Assembly: GCF_002289565.1 (NCBI RefSeq) | Contig: NZ_NTFY01000004.1 | Coordinates: 62,001-126,000, forward strand | Direction: 5' to 3' | DNA from: Rhodopirellula sp. SM50 | Lineage (GTDB): Bacteria; Planctomycetota; Planctomycetia; Pirellulales; Pirellulaceae | DNA length: 64,000 nt | Shown: positions 45,778 to 53,976 of the stretch, one piece after another | How the letters are laid out: every line of letters begins with the position of its first letter | Numbering within the stretch: position 1 is the first letter of the stretch | Translations under genes and position numbers: made by a program | Notes under the pieces: generated by a model | Told to the model about the DNA's origin: nothing | The model's database searches: none | What the model saw: the letters and a program-made list of their open reading frames with translations, nothing else

Positions 45778-45851
45778 ACCCACCGATAGCAGCGCGAACC
45801 CACGGATGACAGGCTGCAAGAAATCCGTGGGTTCGCGCTGCCATCCGTGGG
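45778..45851. repeat. Dispersed palindrome, family D (copy 3)
   Basis: Same design as 14296 and 28298: ACCCACCGATAGCAGCGCGA ... TTCGCGCTGCCATCCGTGGG. The left arm has two extra mismatches. The rest of 45514-45940 shows a GC-rich palindrome GGCCGGCC...GGCCGGCC near 45562-45590 and no gene. Confidence 0.9.
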
Positions 45852-45940
45852 CCCAGTCATCGTTTCATCGTTCCGCAAGTTACAGCCTGGCCTACTTTCG
45901 CTCGACCAACACCACCCTAGATTCAAATCGAGACTAGGCA

Positions 45941-47383
45941 CTAGGCACGAATCGCATCCACGGCTCTCGCGTCGCGTTTCTGGGGGCCGAGGCGATCGTT
46001 GCAGCCCATCGCGGTCAGCATTGTGTTGTAGACGTCGACACCCTCGGCGCCGACGTCCAGGATTTGGCCGGTTTTGAAACGCCCCCCGGCTCCGCTGATC
46101 GCATGGAACACGCCCGACAGCTCGCGTTTGACGTCGTTGTGACGGCCGTCGCCCGACTCGGTGGAAATCGTGATCAATGAGTTCTCCAGAATCGTCTTGC
46201 CGTTGGCGTCCACTGAATCCTCGCTATCAAGTCGGCTGAGGAAGTAGGCGACCTCGCGCATCTTCAGGTGCGCGTGGGCGCGCAGTGCTTCGTTCTTCTT
46301 GTTTTCATTGAACTGATGCCACCACTCGTGACTACAGCCCGCCGAACCGGATTTCTTGTGTTGCCCTTCGTCGTCGAATTGAAAGACCGTGCGGCCGTCG
46401 TATTCGTAGTCGCCTTTCAAACGAATGCGTTCGCCGGCGGCTAAAAACGTCAACGCGCCGAAGCGGGTGCGATCGGTTTGGATGGCCAAGGCGTACAGAT
46501 CAGCCATCAGACGCCACTCCGACGACAATTCCTCCAGCGTGATATCGATGCCTTCGCCACCCGGATCGGCTGACCCGCCGTGCAGCAACTGCGACCGCGG
46601 CGGCAACGGGGGCGCGCCGGCGACTTTGCCCTTCATCGCATATGCCCGCTGTTCGAATTCACGAATCCGGTCCAGGTGCTCGGCGATGCGAGCCTTGGAA
46701 GTAGAGCCCAGCGGCGAGTTGGCGCCGGTGTAGAACTTGTACTGGTCGACGACCGTATCCAGCACGCTCCGTTTCAAACGGGCGCGGCGTGTGTCGGGAT
46801 CCTCGTCGACCGCGCCGATGGTACCGAACACGCGTTCGAACAGGTCACGCGGTTTTTCCTGCATCGTCGCGGCAACCGTCCCGTCGGCGTTGTAACTGTG
46901 AACGTACCGACCGATCCGGCTGCGGCGAAAGAACGTTCCGGCGACCAGCGTGGGCACCATGCCGGCCGGCATGCCGTCGCGGTAGTGGTAGCGACGGATC
47001 ACTTGATCGATCGACGCGCCACCCGCCTTCGCTTCACCATCGGGCGGTTCGGCGGTAAACGCCGCGGTCGCGCCGTCGTAGTGCGCGTTGATGCCTTTCT
47101 CGTCGGCACGCAACTGATCGACGCCGCGCATGATCAACAATTTCTGGCTCAACGGTTTCAGTGGCTCCAGTACCCCGTCGAAACCCTCTTTCTGCAGCGG
47201 GGCCGGGATGCCGAGTCCGAAGAACACATTAAACGCCCGAACCGGAACATCAGCTTGCTCGGCTGCCATCGCCTTCGTCAGCGTCATCTCCTCCAACAAC
47301 GGCAACCCGATCGTGACCGCCCCGGCCCCTTTGACCGCGACGCCCTTGAGCATGGTGCGGCGGTCGATTCGTTTCCTGTGCAT
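45941..47383 (-). CDS. DUF1552 protein, Tat-exported
   Basis: 480 residues. The N-terminus KRIDRRTMLKGVAVKGAGAV is a twin-arginine signal. DUF1552 body: RAFNVFFGLGIPAPLQKEGF, HYDGATAAFTAEPP, ITISTESGDGRHNDVKRELS. The family is almost restricted to planctomycetes and some other PVC/acidobacterial groups and is partnered with DUF1592-class proteins, as here (34 bp from the next gene on the same strand). Function unknown. Confidence 0.93.
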   Translation of the reverse strand: MHRKRIDRRTMLKGVAVKGAGAVTIGLPLLEEMTLTKAMAAEQADVPVRAFNVFFGLGIPAPLQKEGFDGVLEPLKPLSQKLLIMRGVDQLRADEKGINAHYDGATAAFTAEPPDGEAKAGGASIDQVIRRYHYRDGMPAGMVPTLVAGTFFRRSRIGRYVHSYNADGTVAATMQEKPRDLFERVFGTIGAVDEDPDTRRARLKRSVLDTVVDQYKFYTGANSPLGSTSKARIAEHLDRIREFEQRAYAMKGKVAGAPPLPPRSQLLHGGSADPGGEGIDITLEELSSEWRLMADLYALAIQTDRTRFGALTFLAAGERIRLKGDYEYDGRTVFQFDDEGQHKKSGSAGCSHEWWHQFNENKKNEALRAHAHLKMREVAYFLSRLDSEDSVDANGKTILENSLITISTESGDGRHNDVKRELSGVFHAISGAGGRFKTGQILDVGAEGVDVYNTMLTAMGCNDRLGPQKRDARAVDAIRA

Positions 47384-47417
47384 CAGCCTGTTCTCCCCAA
47401 ATGGGTTTGTTTGATTT

Positions 47418-50054
47418 CTACTCGGTCGCTTCGGTTCTGGCCCGCTGAACCAGATCGCTCATGACAATCGCGGTGATCAAGTCGGAGTAGGTTCCGCCGG
47501 CTTGTTGTGCCGTCCGGTGAATCTTGCCGACGGTCGCGGCATCGTCGGCGACCAGCGGTCTGCCGAGCGCGAACTGGGTCACCTTCCAAGTCAGACTTTG
47601 CTGCACCCGCTCGCTGGTCGCCAGCAGCTCCATCAACTCGGCTGATGTCTGATACGCGACCGGTTTCGCCGTGCCTGGGAACAGCACTTCACCGTCGTCG
47701 CGCAACGTGTTCCCATGCTCGTCTTTGTCGTGGTACGCACCGATGCCGTCGAATTTTTCCAGCCCGAACGCCAGCGGTTCGAAACGGGTGTGGCAGACAC
47801 CGCACTTGTTGTCCGCGATGCGAGCTTCCGCGATCCCCCGTTGGGTCAGACCCGTTTTGGTCGGCGGCGGTACGGTGTTGACGCAGGGCGGGGGGGCGTT
47901 GATCGTGCCTCGCAGCAAATCGTTCAACACAAACAAACCGCGTGCGACCATTGAGGCTTCATCACCGCCGATCGTCAAGACGCTCGCTTGAGTCAGCAGG
48001 CCGCCGCGACTGGGGACCTTCGTCAGATCGTATCGAGTGGGCTTGCTATCAGTGTTGTTGCCAGTCGGTTTGAGTCCATAATGCCGCGCTAGCGCTGGCG
48101 TTGCGAAGGTGACTTGGGTGTTCAACAAATCCGATAGCGGCCGATTTTGGGCCCACACCACCTCTGTGAAATAGGCGAGTGTCTCCTGTCGCATGTCCGC
48201 AGCGAGCTGGGCACTCCAGTTCGGAAACTTCTTGGCATTGGGGCGCAAGTTGGCCAAGCGTCCCAGGTTCAGCCACTGTGAAACAAACTCCTCGGAGCGC
48301 TCGATCGTTCGGGGGTCCTTGAGCATGCGTTTGACATGCGCTTCGACCACGTTTCGGTCCGTCAATTCGCCCTTCTCGGCCGCGCGCAGCAAGTCCTCGT
48401 CCGGCGGCGCTCCCCACAGGATGTAGCTCATCCGGGACGCGAGTTCATAATCATCGACCAGCCGCGAACTGCCGTCGCCGTGTTGGTATTCGATGCGGTA
48501 CACGAACCGGGGCGATTGCAGCATCGCTTGGACGATGTAGCCGATCGCTTCCTTGAAGTCACCGCCGGCGCTGGCGACCGTCGTCGCGATGCCGCTGTAC
48601 TTGTTGATCTCGTTGGAATCCAGTGGGCCACGCAGCAACCATTTCCCCATCGCGGCGACGTGATCGCGCATCGTGTCGTCGGTGGAAAGTTTTCGACTCT
48701 TGGAGAATCGCCCGGCGAACGCCAGGATGTCCATTCGGCTGACGATGATTTCCGCCAATTTGTTGTACGCTTCGACATGCTTCAAATCGATGTTCAAGTT
48801 GTAGGCGGTGTTATTGAAGCCGTCGGCACGCAAGTCGGGTGGCAAGATCTGGCGGGCTTCGTCTGCAATGTCGACGCCGACCGCGCTGCGCACGGTGGCG
48901 ATGTACTCGCTGACGGTCAGTCGCTGCAACCAAACTTCACCCGCATGGCCTTCGTTCAGATAGACCGCCGGATCAATTGCCTCGACCGGCCACGCCGCGC
49001 CGGAGTCGATCCATTTTCGCAGCGCGTCTTTTTCTTCCGAGGACAGGGGTGGGCGATCCTTCGGCATCTCATCCGAGGAGACCAGTTCCCAGAGCAGACT
49101 TTGCGACGCTTTTCCAGCGACAACCAACTTGCCGCTTTCGCCCCCGGCCACGGCGGACGCCTTGTGGGAAAGATCCAGTTCGCCCTTCTTGATCGCCGCG
49201 TCATGGCATTCGAGACAATGTTTTGCAAACAGCGGCGCGACGTGTCGGTCGAACAGAAGGGTGTCGGCGTTGGCAACGTTGCCGGCGGAGGACGACGCAC
49301 GCCCGGCACGACTTCCCGCCGCGAAATTCTGTCGCACGTCCTTGTCCGAGAGCGCCCGATCATAGATCGCCACCAGGTGCAGCTCGCCGAACCAGGGCCG
49401 GTCCTTTGTCGCTTCATTGGCCAGATACAAACGCTGCCGGTCGTCCCAGTTGCGGAAGTTGCCTTTGACCATCTTGCTGGCCACTCGCTTTCCATCCAGA
49501 TACATCAACGTCTTGCCGCCGGCATCGCGCGTGAACACGACATGGGTCAGCTTGGTTTGCAGGGATCGCTTGGGACTACTCGTTGAAGGCAGTCCGTTGT
49601 TGTCGCTTCCGGTCGCGCGCAGCCGGACGTCGTAGAAATCCTTGTCTTGCCCCAGCGTGAGATTGCGATGGCTGGTGTCCGAAGAGATGGAAACGATGCG
49701 GGCCGGGCCGGATTGGGATCGATTGGCGGGTTTCAGCCAGACTTCGACGCTGATCGCATTGGACTTTTTGACGGCATCGATGATCTTCGTGGCGGGTTGC
49801 GTTGACGCGATCGACGAAGACGATTCGACCACCAATGTCCCATCGGAACGTCGCACGCGACTGGATCGATCGATCTCCAAATTCAACGGCTTTCCGACGC
49901 CGCCGCGATCGACAATCGTCTGCCCGTCGTCTTCGCTGAAGTCGTATCGAACCAACAAGCCGCGCCCGACGCGATTGGCGGCAAGAGCGACGGGCGCGAC
50001 GAACGCCAGGGATGCCAGCGTCAGCAGAATCCGAAATTGCACAAGATGCCTCAT
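47418..50054 (-). CDS. Planctomycete DUF1587/1595/1592/1588/1585 protein with LamG and cytochrome-like domain
   Basis: 878 residues from ATG 50054, with signal peptide ILLTLASLAFVAPVALAA. Domains in order: LamG-like (about 35-240: VRYDFSEDDGQTIVD, SVEVWLKPANRS, THVVFTRDAGGKTLMYLDGK), PSCyt1 with haem motif CLECH, DUF1587 (LQRLTVSEYIATVRSAVGVD), DUF1595/1592 (YIVQAMLQSPRFVYRIEY, SRMSYILWGAPPDEDLL), DUF1588 with CGVCHTRFEPLAFGLEKFDG, and DUF1585 at the C-terminus (TWKVTQFALGRPLVADD). Exported; probably linked to the DUF1552 partner. Activity unknown. Confidence 0.93.
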   Translation of the reverse strand: MRHLVQFRILLTLASLAFVAPVALAANRVGRGLLVRYDFSEDDGQTIVDRGGVGKPLNLEIDRSSRVRRSDGTLVVESSSSIASTQPATKIIDAVKKSNAISVEVWLKPANRSQSGPARIVSISSDTSHRNLTLGQDKDFYDVRLRATGSDNNGLPSTSSPKRSLQTKLTHVVFTRDAGGKTLMYLDGKRVASKMVKGNFRNWDDRQRLYLANEATKDRPWFGELHLVAIYDRALSDKDVRQNFAAGSRAGRASSSAGNVANADTLLFDRHVAPLFAKHCLECHDAAIKKGELDLSHKASAVAGGESGKLVVAGKASQSLLWELVSSDEMPKDRPPLSSEEKDALRKWIDSGAAWPVEAIDPAVYLNEGHAGEVWLQRLTVSEYIATVRSAVGVDIADEARQILPPDLRADGFNNTAYNLNIDLKHVEAYNKLAEIIVSRMDILAFAGRFSKSRKLSTDDTMRDHVAAMGKWLLRGPLDSNEINKYSGIATTVASAGGDFKEAIGYIVQAMLQSPRFVYRIEYQHGDGSSRLVDDYELASRMSYILWGAPPDEDLLRAAEKGELTDRNVVEAHVKRMLKDPRTIERSEEFVSQWLNLGRLANLRPNAKKFPNWSAQLAADMRQETLAYFTEVVWAQNRPLSDLLNTQVTFATPALARHYGLKPTGNNTDSKPTRYDLTKVPSRGGLLTQASVLTIGGDEASMVARGLFVLNDLLRGTINAPPPCVNTVPPPTKTGLTQRGIAEARIADNKCGVCHTRFEPLAFGLEKFDGIGAYHDKDEHGNTLRDDGEVLFPGTAKPVAYQTSAELMELLATSERVQQSLTWKVTQFALGRPLVADDAATVGKIHRTAQQAGGTYSDLITAIVMSDLVQRARTEATE

Positions 50055-50183
50055 TGGGTTTTGGTCGAACGCACCCCGATACGAAGTGCGAACCATCTAG
50101 CAGTATAGCGTCACCGCGTCGATCCGCGTCGAGCAGTCAGCAAAGACGCCCGGACTCTGGCTCGCAACGCTGTCAGGGATTTT

Positions 50184-50256
50184 TTAGCGGGAGGGCGCGA
50201 GCCCTCCAGTGTTTCGGGAATGATGACGGACCGGAGGGCTTGCGCCTTGCCACTAA
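50184..50256. repeat. Dispersed palindromic repeat, family A (copy 3, diverged)
   Basis: TTAGCGGGAGGGCGCGAGCC ... CCGGAGGGCTTGCGCCTTGC with terminal CACTAA. The left flank AACGCTGTCAGGGATTTT is shared with the copy near 56652. Confidence 0.85.
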
Positions 50257-50285
50257 GCAACGCACGATCAATCATTGTCGGATTT

Positions 50286-50342
50286 CGTAGTGGACGAGGT
50301 TACGAGTCCCTCGCGCGGGGACTCGTAACCTCGTCCACTACG
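50286..50342. repeat. Perfect 25-bp inverted repeat, family J
   Basis: Arms 50286-50310 (starting CGTAGTGGACGAGG) and 50318-50342, no mismatch, 7-bp loop. It is the strongest hairpin in the window. It lies about 400 bp upstream of csrA between repeat elements. No other copy in this window. The remaining gap 50343-50654 shows no recognisable gene. Confidence 0.9.
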
Positions 50343-50654
50343 CCAGTAATTAACCGACAAGTACGATGGGGCGTTTCATGTAACGCGCGACGCAGCTGTG
50401 GCGGCCTCGCCGCCTGCGCGATCCTAACGGCTCTTCTCCACCACCCGACAAGAGCAGTCCGCATTGTTGCGCAGTGGAAAGAAAGCAGTGGCAAGAAACC
50501 TGCCAAGCCGGCAAATTTTTTCCGGGCCATGCAAGCGGATGCAGCCCGTTCATTGTTTGCTTGCATTTACAACCGACGCGCCGTGGCAGTGAACAAGCAC
50601 CTCCGCAACGCCAATTCGGGTTGTTTGCAAGAACTTTCGCGAAAATAGAAAAAT

Positions 50655-50669
50655 TGGCTCAACATTTGC
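50655..50669 (+). promoter_or_regulatory. Candidate sigma-54 promoter for csrA
   Basis: TGGCTCAACATTTGC has GG and GC separated by exactly 10 bases and TTGC intact; only the fifth and seventh positions differ from TGGCACG-N4-TTGC. It is 80 bp upstream of the csrA ATG. Confidence 0.5.
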
Positions 50670-50749
50670 GGCGACAAGAAAAATCCCGATTCGGCCCAGT
50701 GCTTCCTCGCACTCGGCGACCTCCCACATTTCTCAGCAAGGATGGCCCC

Positions 50750-50968
50750 ATGTTAGTTCTTTCTCGCAAGGTCGGCGAAACGATTCAAATCGGATCCGAC
50801 ATCATCATCAAGGTATCGAGCCTCTCCGGCGGTCGGGTGCGGATCGGAATCGAAGCGCCCCGCGACGTGGCCATCCAGCGGGGCGAACTGCGTCCCTTCA
50901 TCGAGCCTGTCGCGGCGCCGCTGCAACCGACGCCCGCCTGTGGCGATTTGAACGCACAGGCGTCCTAA
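50750..50968 (+). CDS. csrA: Carbon storage regulator CsrA
   Basis: 72 residues from ATG 50750, with AAGGA seven bases upstream. MLVLSRKVGETIQIGSDIII and GRVRIGIEAPRDVAIQRGEL are the canonical CsrA strands, including the RNA-binding IGIEAP...R region. It binds GGA motifs in mRNA leaders to control translation. A 15-bp unit ACAGGCGTCCTAAGC is duplicated at the stop codon (50956-50970 and 50971-50985), so the stop was probably preserved after a tandem duplication. Confidence 0.95.
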   Translation: MLVLSRKVGETIQIGSDIIIKVSSLSGGRVRIGIEAPRDVAIQRGELRPFIEPVAAPLQPTPACGDLNAQAS

Positions 50969-51078
50969 GCACAGGCGTCCTAAGCTTCGATCCGGATCCG
51001 CAATGAAGGTCATGGCGGTCGTCAAGCACTTGGCGAGTTCCGGGTTGCGTGGTGGTTGTTCGCCGCAAACGTCCCGAT

Positions 51079-51558
51079 TCACTCTCGCAGCACGAGGACC
51101 GGACAGTGCGCCAACCGCGCGACGCGTTCGGCGGTGGAACCGATCAGCAAACGTTTCATACCGGTGCGGCCGTGTGAAGGCAAGACGATCAAACCGAACG
51201 CGTGGTGTTCGGCATACTCGGTGATTCCGTGAGCGGCTTCGTTGACCGCGGTGTCAAAATTCAATCCTTGATGGCGGCCGTCACTGAACTCGTTCTTCAG
51301 CGACACGATCGCCTTTTTTTCATGTTGTTCGTCGATCTCGCTGGCCAAATCGACATCGGGGACCCCCAACACGCGACCGGCGCCCAGTTCTAACCCCATG
51401 TCGCCGGAATACCCATACAGCGGCGACGGATCGACGACGTGTAAGACGGTGACGTTCTCGTTCTTTCCCGCGATCTTGATCGCCGTTTCCACGGCCGCCC
51501 GAGAGAACTCGGAAAAGTCGTAGGGTGCTAGGATTTTCGTGTTTTCAAAATAGTTCAT
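51079..51558 (-). CDS. Universal stress protein (UspA family)
   Basis: 159 residues. KILAPYDFSEFSRAAVETAI at the start and the ATP-binding motif GRTGMKRLLIGSTAERVARL (G-2x-G-9x-G-S/T) near the end, so the ATP-binding subclass. It lies downstream of the CPA antiporter gene on the same strand (129 bp), a common pairing in which Usp modulates transport; that link is inferred. Confidence 0.94.
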   Translation of the reverse strand: MNYFENTKILAPYDFSEFSRAAVETAIKIAGKNENVTVLHVVDPSPLYGYSGDMGLELGAGRVLGVPDVDLASEIDEQHEKKAIVSLKNEFSDGRHQGLNFDTAVNEAAHGITEYAEHHAFGLIVLPSHGRTGMKRLLIGSTAERVARLAHCPVLVLRE

Positions 51559-51687
51559 GTCGGCCGCTCGTGGAAAGACTTCTGTCGTCTCTTCAATGGC
51601 ACACCAGCGACAAACTGGCGATCCGTCCTACGGTTCAGTTTACCTTCTCCATCGACGACGAACTGCCCTTCCGCTACGGCAAACGGT

Positions 51688-53877
51688 TCAGCTGCGGACG
51701 ATCAGCCGATGCAACTCGGCGGCGTCGTCGGCGGCGAGGATGCGTTCGCGGCGGGATTCCGTGCCGATCAGCCGCGCGATGTAGGAGAGACAGGCCAGGT
51801 GCTCGTCGGGTTGGCCGGCGGGGCTGAGCAACATGAACACGATTTCGATCGGCAGATCCGTCAGCGGGCAGAGCAATTGATTCTTCGGACGCGCGACCAT
51901 CAACGTCGCGCGGTCCACGGCGCTGGACCAGGTGTGCGGCAACGCGATCCCATGACCGAGCAGGCTGGTGTAGTCCTCCTCGCGGCGCCAGATTTCGACC
52001 AGCATCTGCTCCGGGTCGATGCCGGGAAGTTGATTTCGCAGGTGGTACAGCATCTCGCGATAGAGTTCGCGGAGATCGGTTTGGTCGGAGAAAATGACGT
52101 TCTCTTGAGTGAGCGGCAGGACACTCGTTTCTTGTTCCCCGCGGGGATCGTAGACCAGCCATTCGACGTCGTCGTCATCCAGCTCGCGAGCGTCGCCGGG
52201 CACCACCACGCCGTTGCGTATCGTCATCAAGACATTCTCGGGTTCTGGCAACGCATCGGTCGCGCGCAGCCGGATATCCAGCGGTGGCGGTTCGCTGTTG
52301 GGGTGCATCCAATGGTTCAGTGGCAATTCGGTCCAGACCCGCTGTCCGACCAACAGGTGTTCGTTGTTCGCCGTTTGATAACCGGACCTCTCCCAGCGAA
52401 ACAAGGTTGCCTCTTCCAACAATTCGGACCAGCGGCGACACAACATCCGGTTGAGATCGGCGTTGGCGGTCAGTGCCAGCAGATTCCCGCATCGGTAGAA
52501 CGCGGCATATTTCTCCGGGGCCACTTGCATCGCGTCTTCGTTGATGGCGACCAATCCGTCTCGCTCTGCCGCACGCACCTCGCGGGCGTTGGTGTCGATC
52601 AACACGACATCCACGCCGTGCCGGCCAAAAAACCTCGCGACCTGACGGCCCAGCGCGTGCGCCCCGACGATGATCCATCCGGTCGGCACCGGACGGACAA
52701 CACCCAGCCAACGTCCGACCGATCCCGCCGTGAAGCCTTGCACCACGACGGTTCCGGCGATGACCGAATACGTGAACGATTCAAGAAAGACCGCGTTTTC
52801 AATCCCGCGACGCCGCAACTCTAACGCGAACAGCGACGCCATCGAGGCGGCCACAATCCCGCGGGGGGCGATCCAACACAGAAACAGTTTTTCTCTCAAC
52901 GTCAGGATGCTTTGACTCGTCGACAGAAAGATGTTTAGCGGCCTGACGATCAACATGATCCCGATCACGGCGAGGATCAGATTCCAGCCGAACTCGACGA
53001 ACGCACGCAATTCCAAATTGGCCGCCAACAGCACGAACAACAGCCCGATCGCAAAATCTTTCAGCTCGATCTTGTAACTGACAATCTCTCGCAACTGCGG
53101 CGTCTTGCGGCTGCCCAGGACCAGACCGGCGACCGTCACACTCAACAATCCGCTTTCGCTGATCGCTAGATCGGCCATGGCAAAGTTCAACATCGCCATC
53201 GCCAGGACGAAGATGTTGGTTTGGCCCTTGCTGATCCAATGGCGTCGCAGCAAGAAGTCCATCAGAAAACCGAACGCGACCCCGAACACCACGCCGACGG
53301 CAAACCGCAACAGAAAGTCTTTGACGACCAATTGCTGCGTGCCATCGGTACTCACATAGAACTCGAAACTCAACAACGCCAGGAACACGCCGATCGGATC
53401 GATCAGAACGCCTTCCCAGTGAAGGATATGATGCAGTTTGGACTGAACCCGGATCCGATGCAGCAGCGGGCCGATCACGGTGGGCCCGGTCACGATCACC
53501 AGGCTGGCCGCGAGCACGCAGAAAGCGATGTCAAATCCAAAGATCAATCGCAACAGGACCGCCGTTCCGATCCAGGTGACGAGCACACCGATGGTCAACA
53601 CGCGACAGATTTCCTGACTGACGGTCCGGTACCCGCGCAAGTCGAGCGTCAAGCCGCCTTCGAACAGGATGATCGCCACGGCCAGCGAGACGATCGTCCG
53701 AAGTCCGTCACCGAGTGCACTGGGATGAACCAGCCCCAGCACCTCGGGACCGGCCACGATCCCGCCGAGGAGCAACAACACGATCGGGGAGGTTCGCAAG
53801 TAAGACGCGACCGTGAACAGGCACACGCCCAGCGCAGCGGCCAGCGTGAAGCTCGTCAAGATTTCGTTGGTATGCAT
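51688..53877 (-). CDS. CPA1-type cation/H+ antiporter fused to RCK (TrkA-N) and PTS EIIA domains
   Basis: 729 residues. Antiporter core (about 1-395): LRTSPIVLLLLGGIVAGPEV, VSLAVAIILFEGGLTLDLRG, LAASLVIVTGPTVIGPLLHR and the conserved Asp in HWEGVLIDPIGVFLALLSFE. A TrkA-N Rossmann domain follows (WIIVGAHALGRQVARFFGRH, VVLIDTNAREVRAAERDGLV). After a linker, the C-terminus (about 585-729) is PTS EIIA type-2-like: LLGHGIALPHTWSSAVDRAT, with the candidate phospho-His, and IEIVFMLLSPAGQPDEHL. This suggests control by a nucleotide and by phosphotransfer. The combination is unusual; domain calls are by motif. Confidence 0.88.
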   Translation of the reverse strand: MHTNEILTSFTLAAALGVCLFTVASYLRTSPIVLLLLGGIVAGPEVLGLVHPSALGDGLRTIVSLAVAIILFEGGLTLDLRGYRTVSQEICRVLTIGVLVTWIGTAVLLRLIFGFDIAFCVLAASLVIVTGPTVIGPLLHRIRVQSKLHHILHWEGVLIDPIGVFLALLSFEFYVSTDGTQQLVVKDFLLRFAVGVVFGVAFGFLMDFLLRRHWISKGQTNIFVLAMAMLNFAMADLAISESGLLSVTVAGLVLGSRKTPQLREIVSYKIELKDFAIGLLFVLLAANLELRAFVEFGWNLILAVIGIMLIVRPLNIFLSTSQSILTLREKLFLCWIAPRGIVAASMASLFALELRRRGIENAVFLESFTYSVIAGTVVVQGFTAGSVGRWLGVVRPVPTGWIIVGAHALGRQVARFFGRHGVDVVLIDTNAREVRAAERDGLVAINEDAMQVAPEKYAAFYRCGNLLALTANADLNRMLCRRWSELLEEATLFRWERSGYQTANNEHLLVGQRVWTELPLNHWMHPNSEPPPLDIRLRATDALPEPENVLMTIRNGVVVPGDARELDDDDVEWLVYDPRGEQETSVLPLTQENVIFSDQTDLRELYREMLYHLRNQLPGIDPEQMLVEIWRREEDYTSLLGHGIALPHTWSSAVDRATLMVARPKNQLLCPLTDLPIEIVFMLLSPAGQPDEHLACLSYIARLIGTESRRERILAADDAAELHRLIVRS

Positions 53878-53976
53878 CCAGCTTCCTGCGCCCCACCCTG
53901 ATCTCGATTCCGACGCACCTGCTCAAAACCACGTCGGGGCGAAACGACAACCTGGGATGCGGCGTCGACTTTGCCG

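Noticed and set aside
50220-50648. 142-codon plus-strand frame upstream of csrA
   Set aside because: It runs through two repeat elements and has no domain; more likely the csrA leader region.
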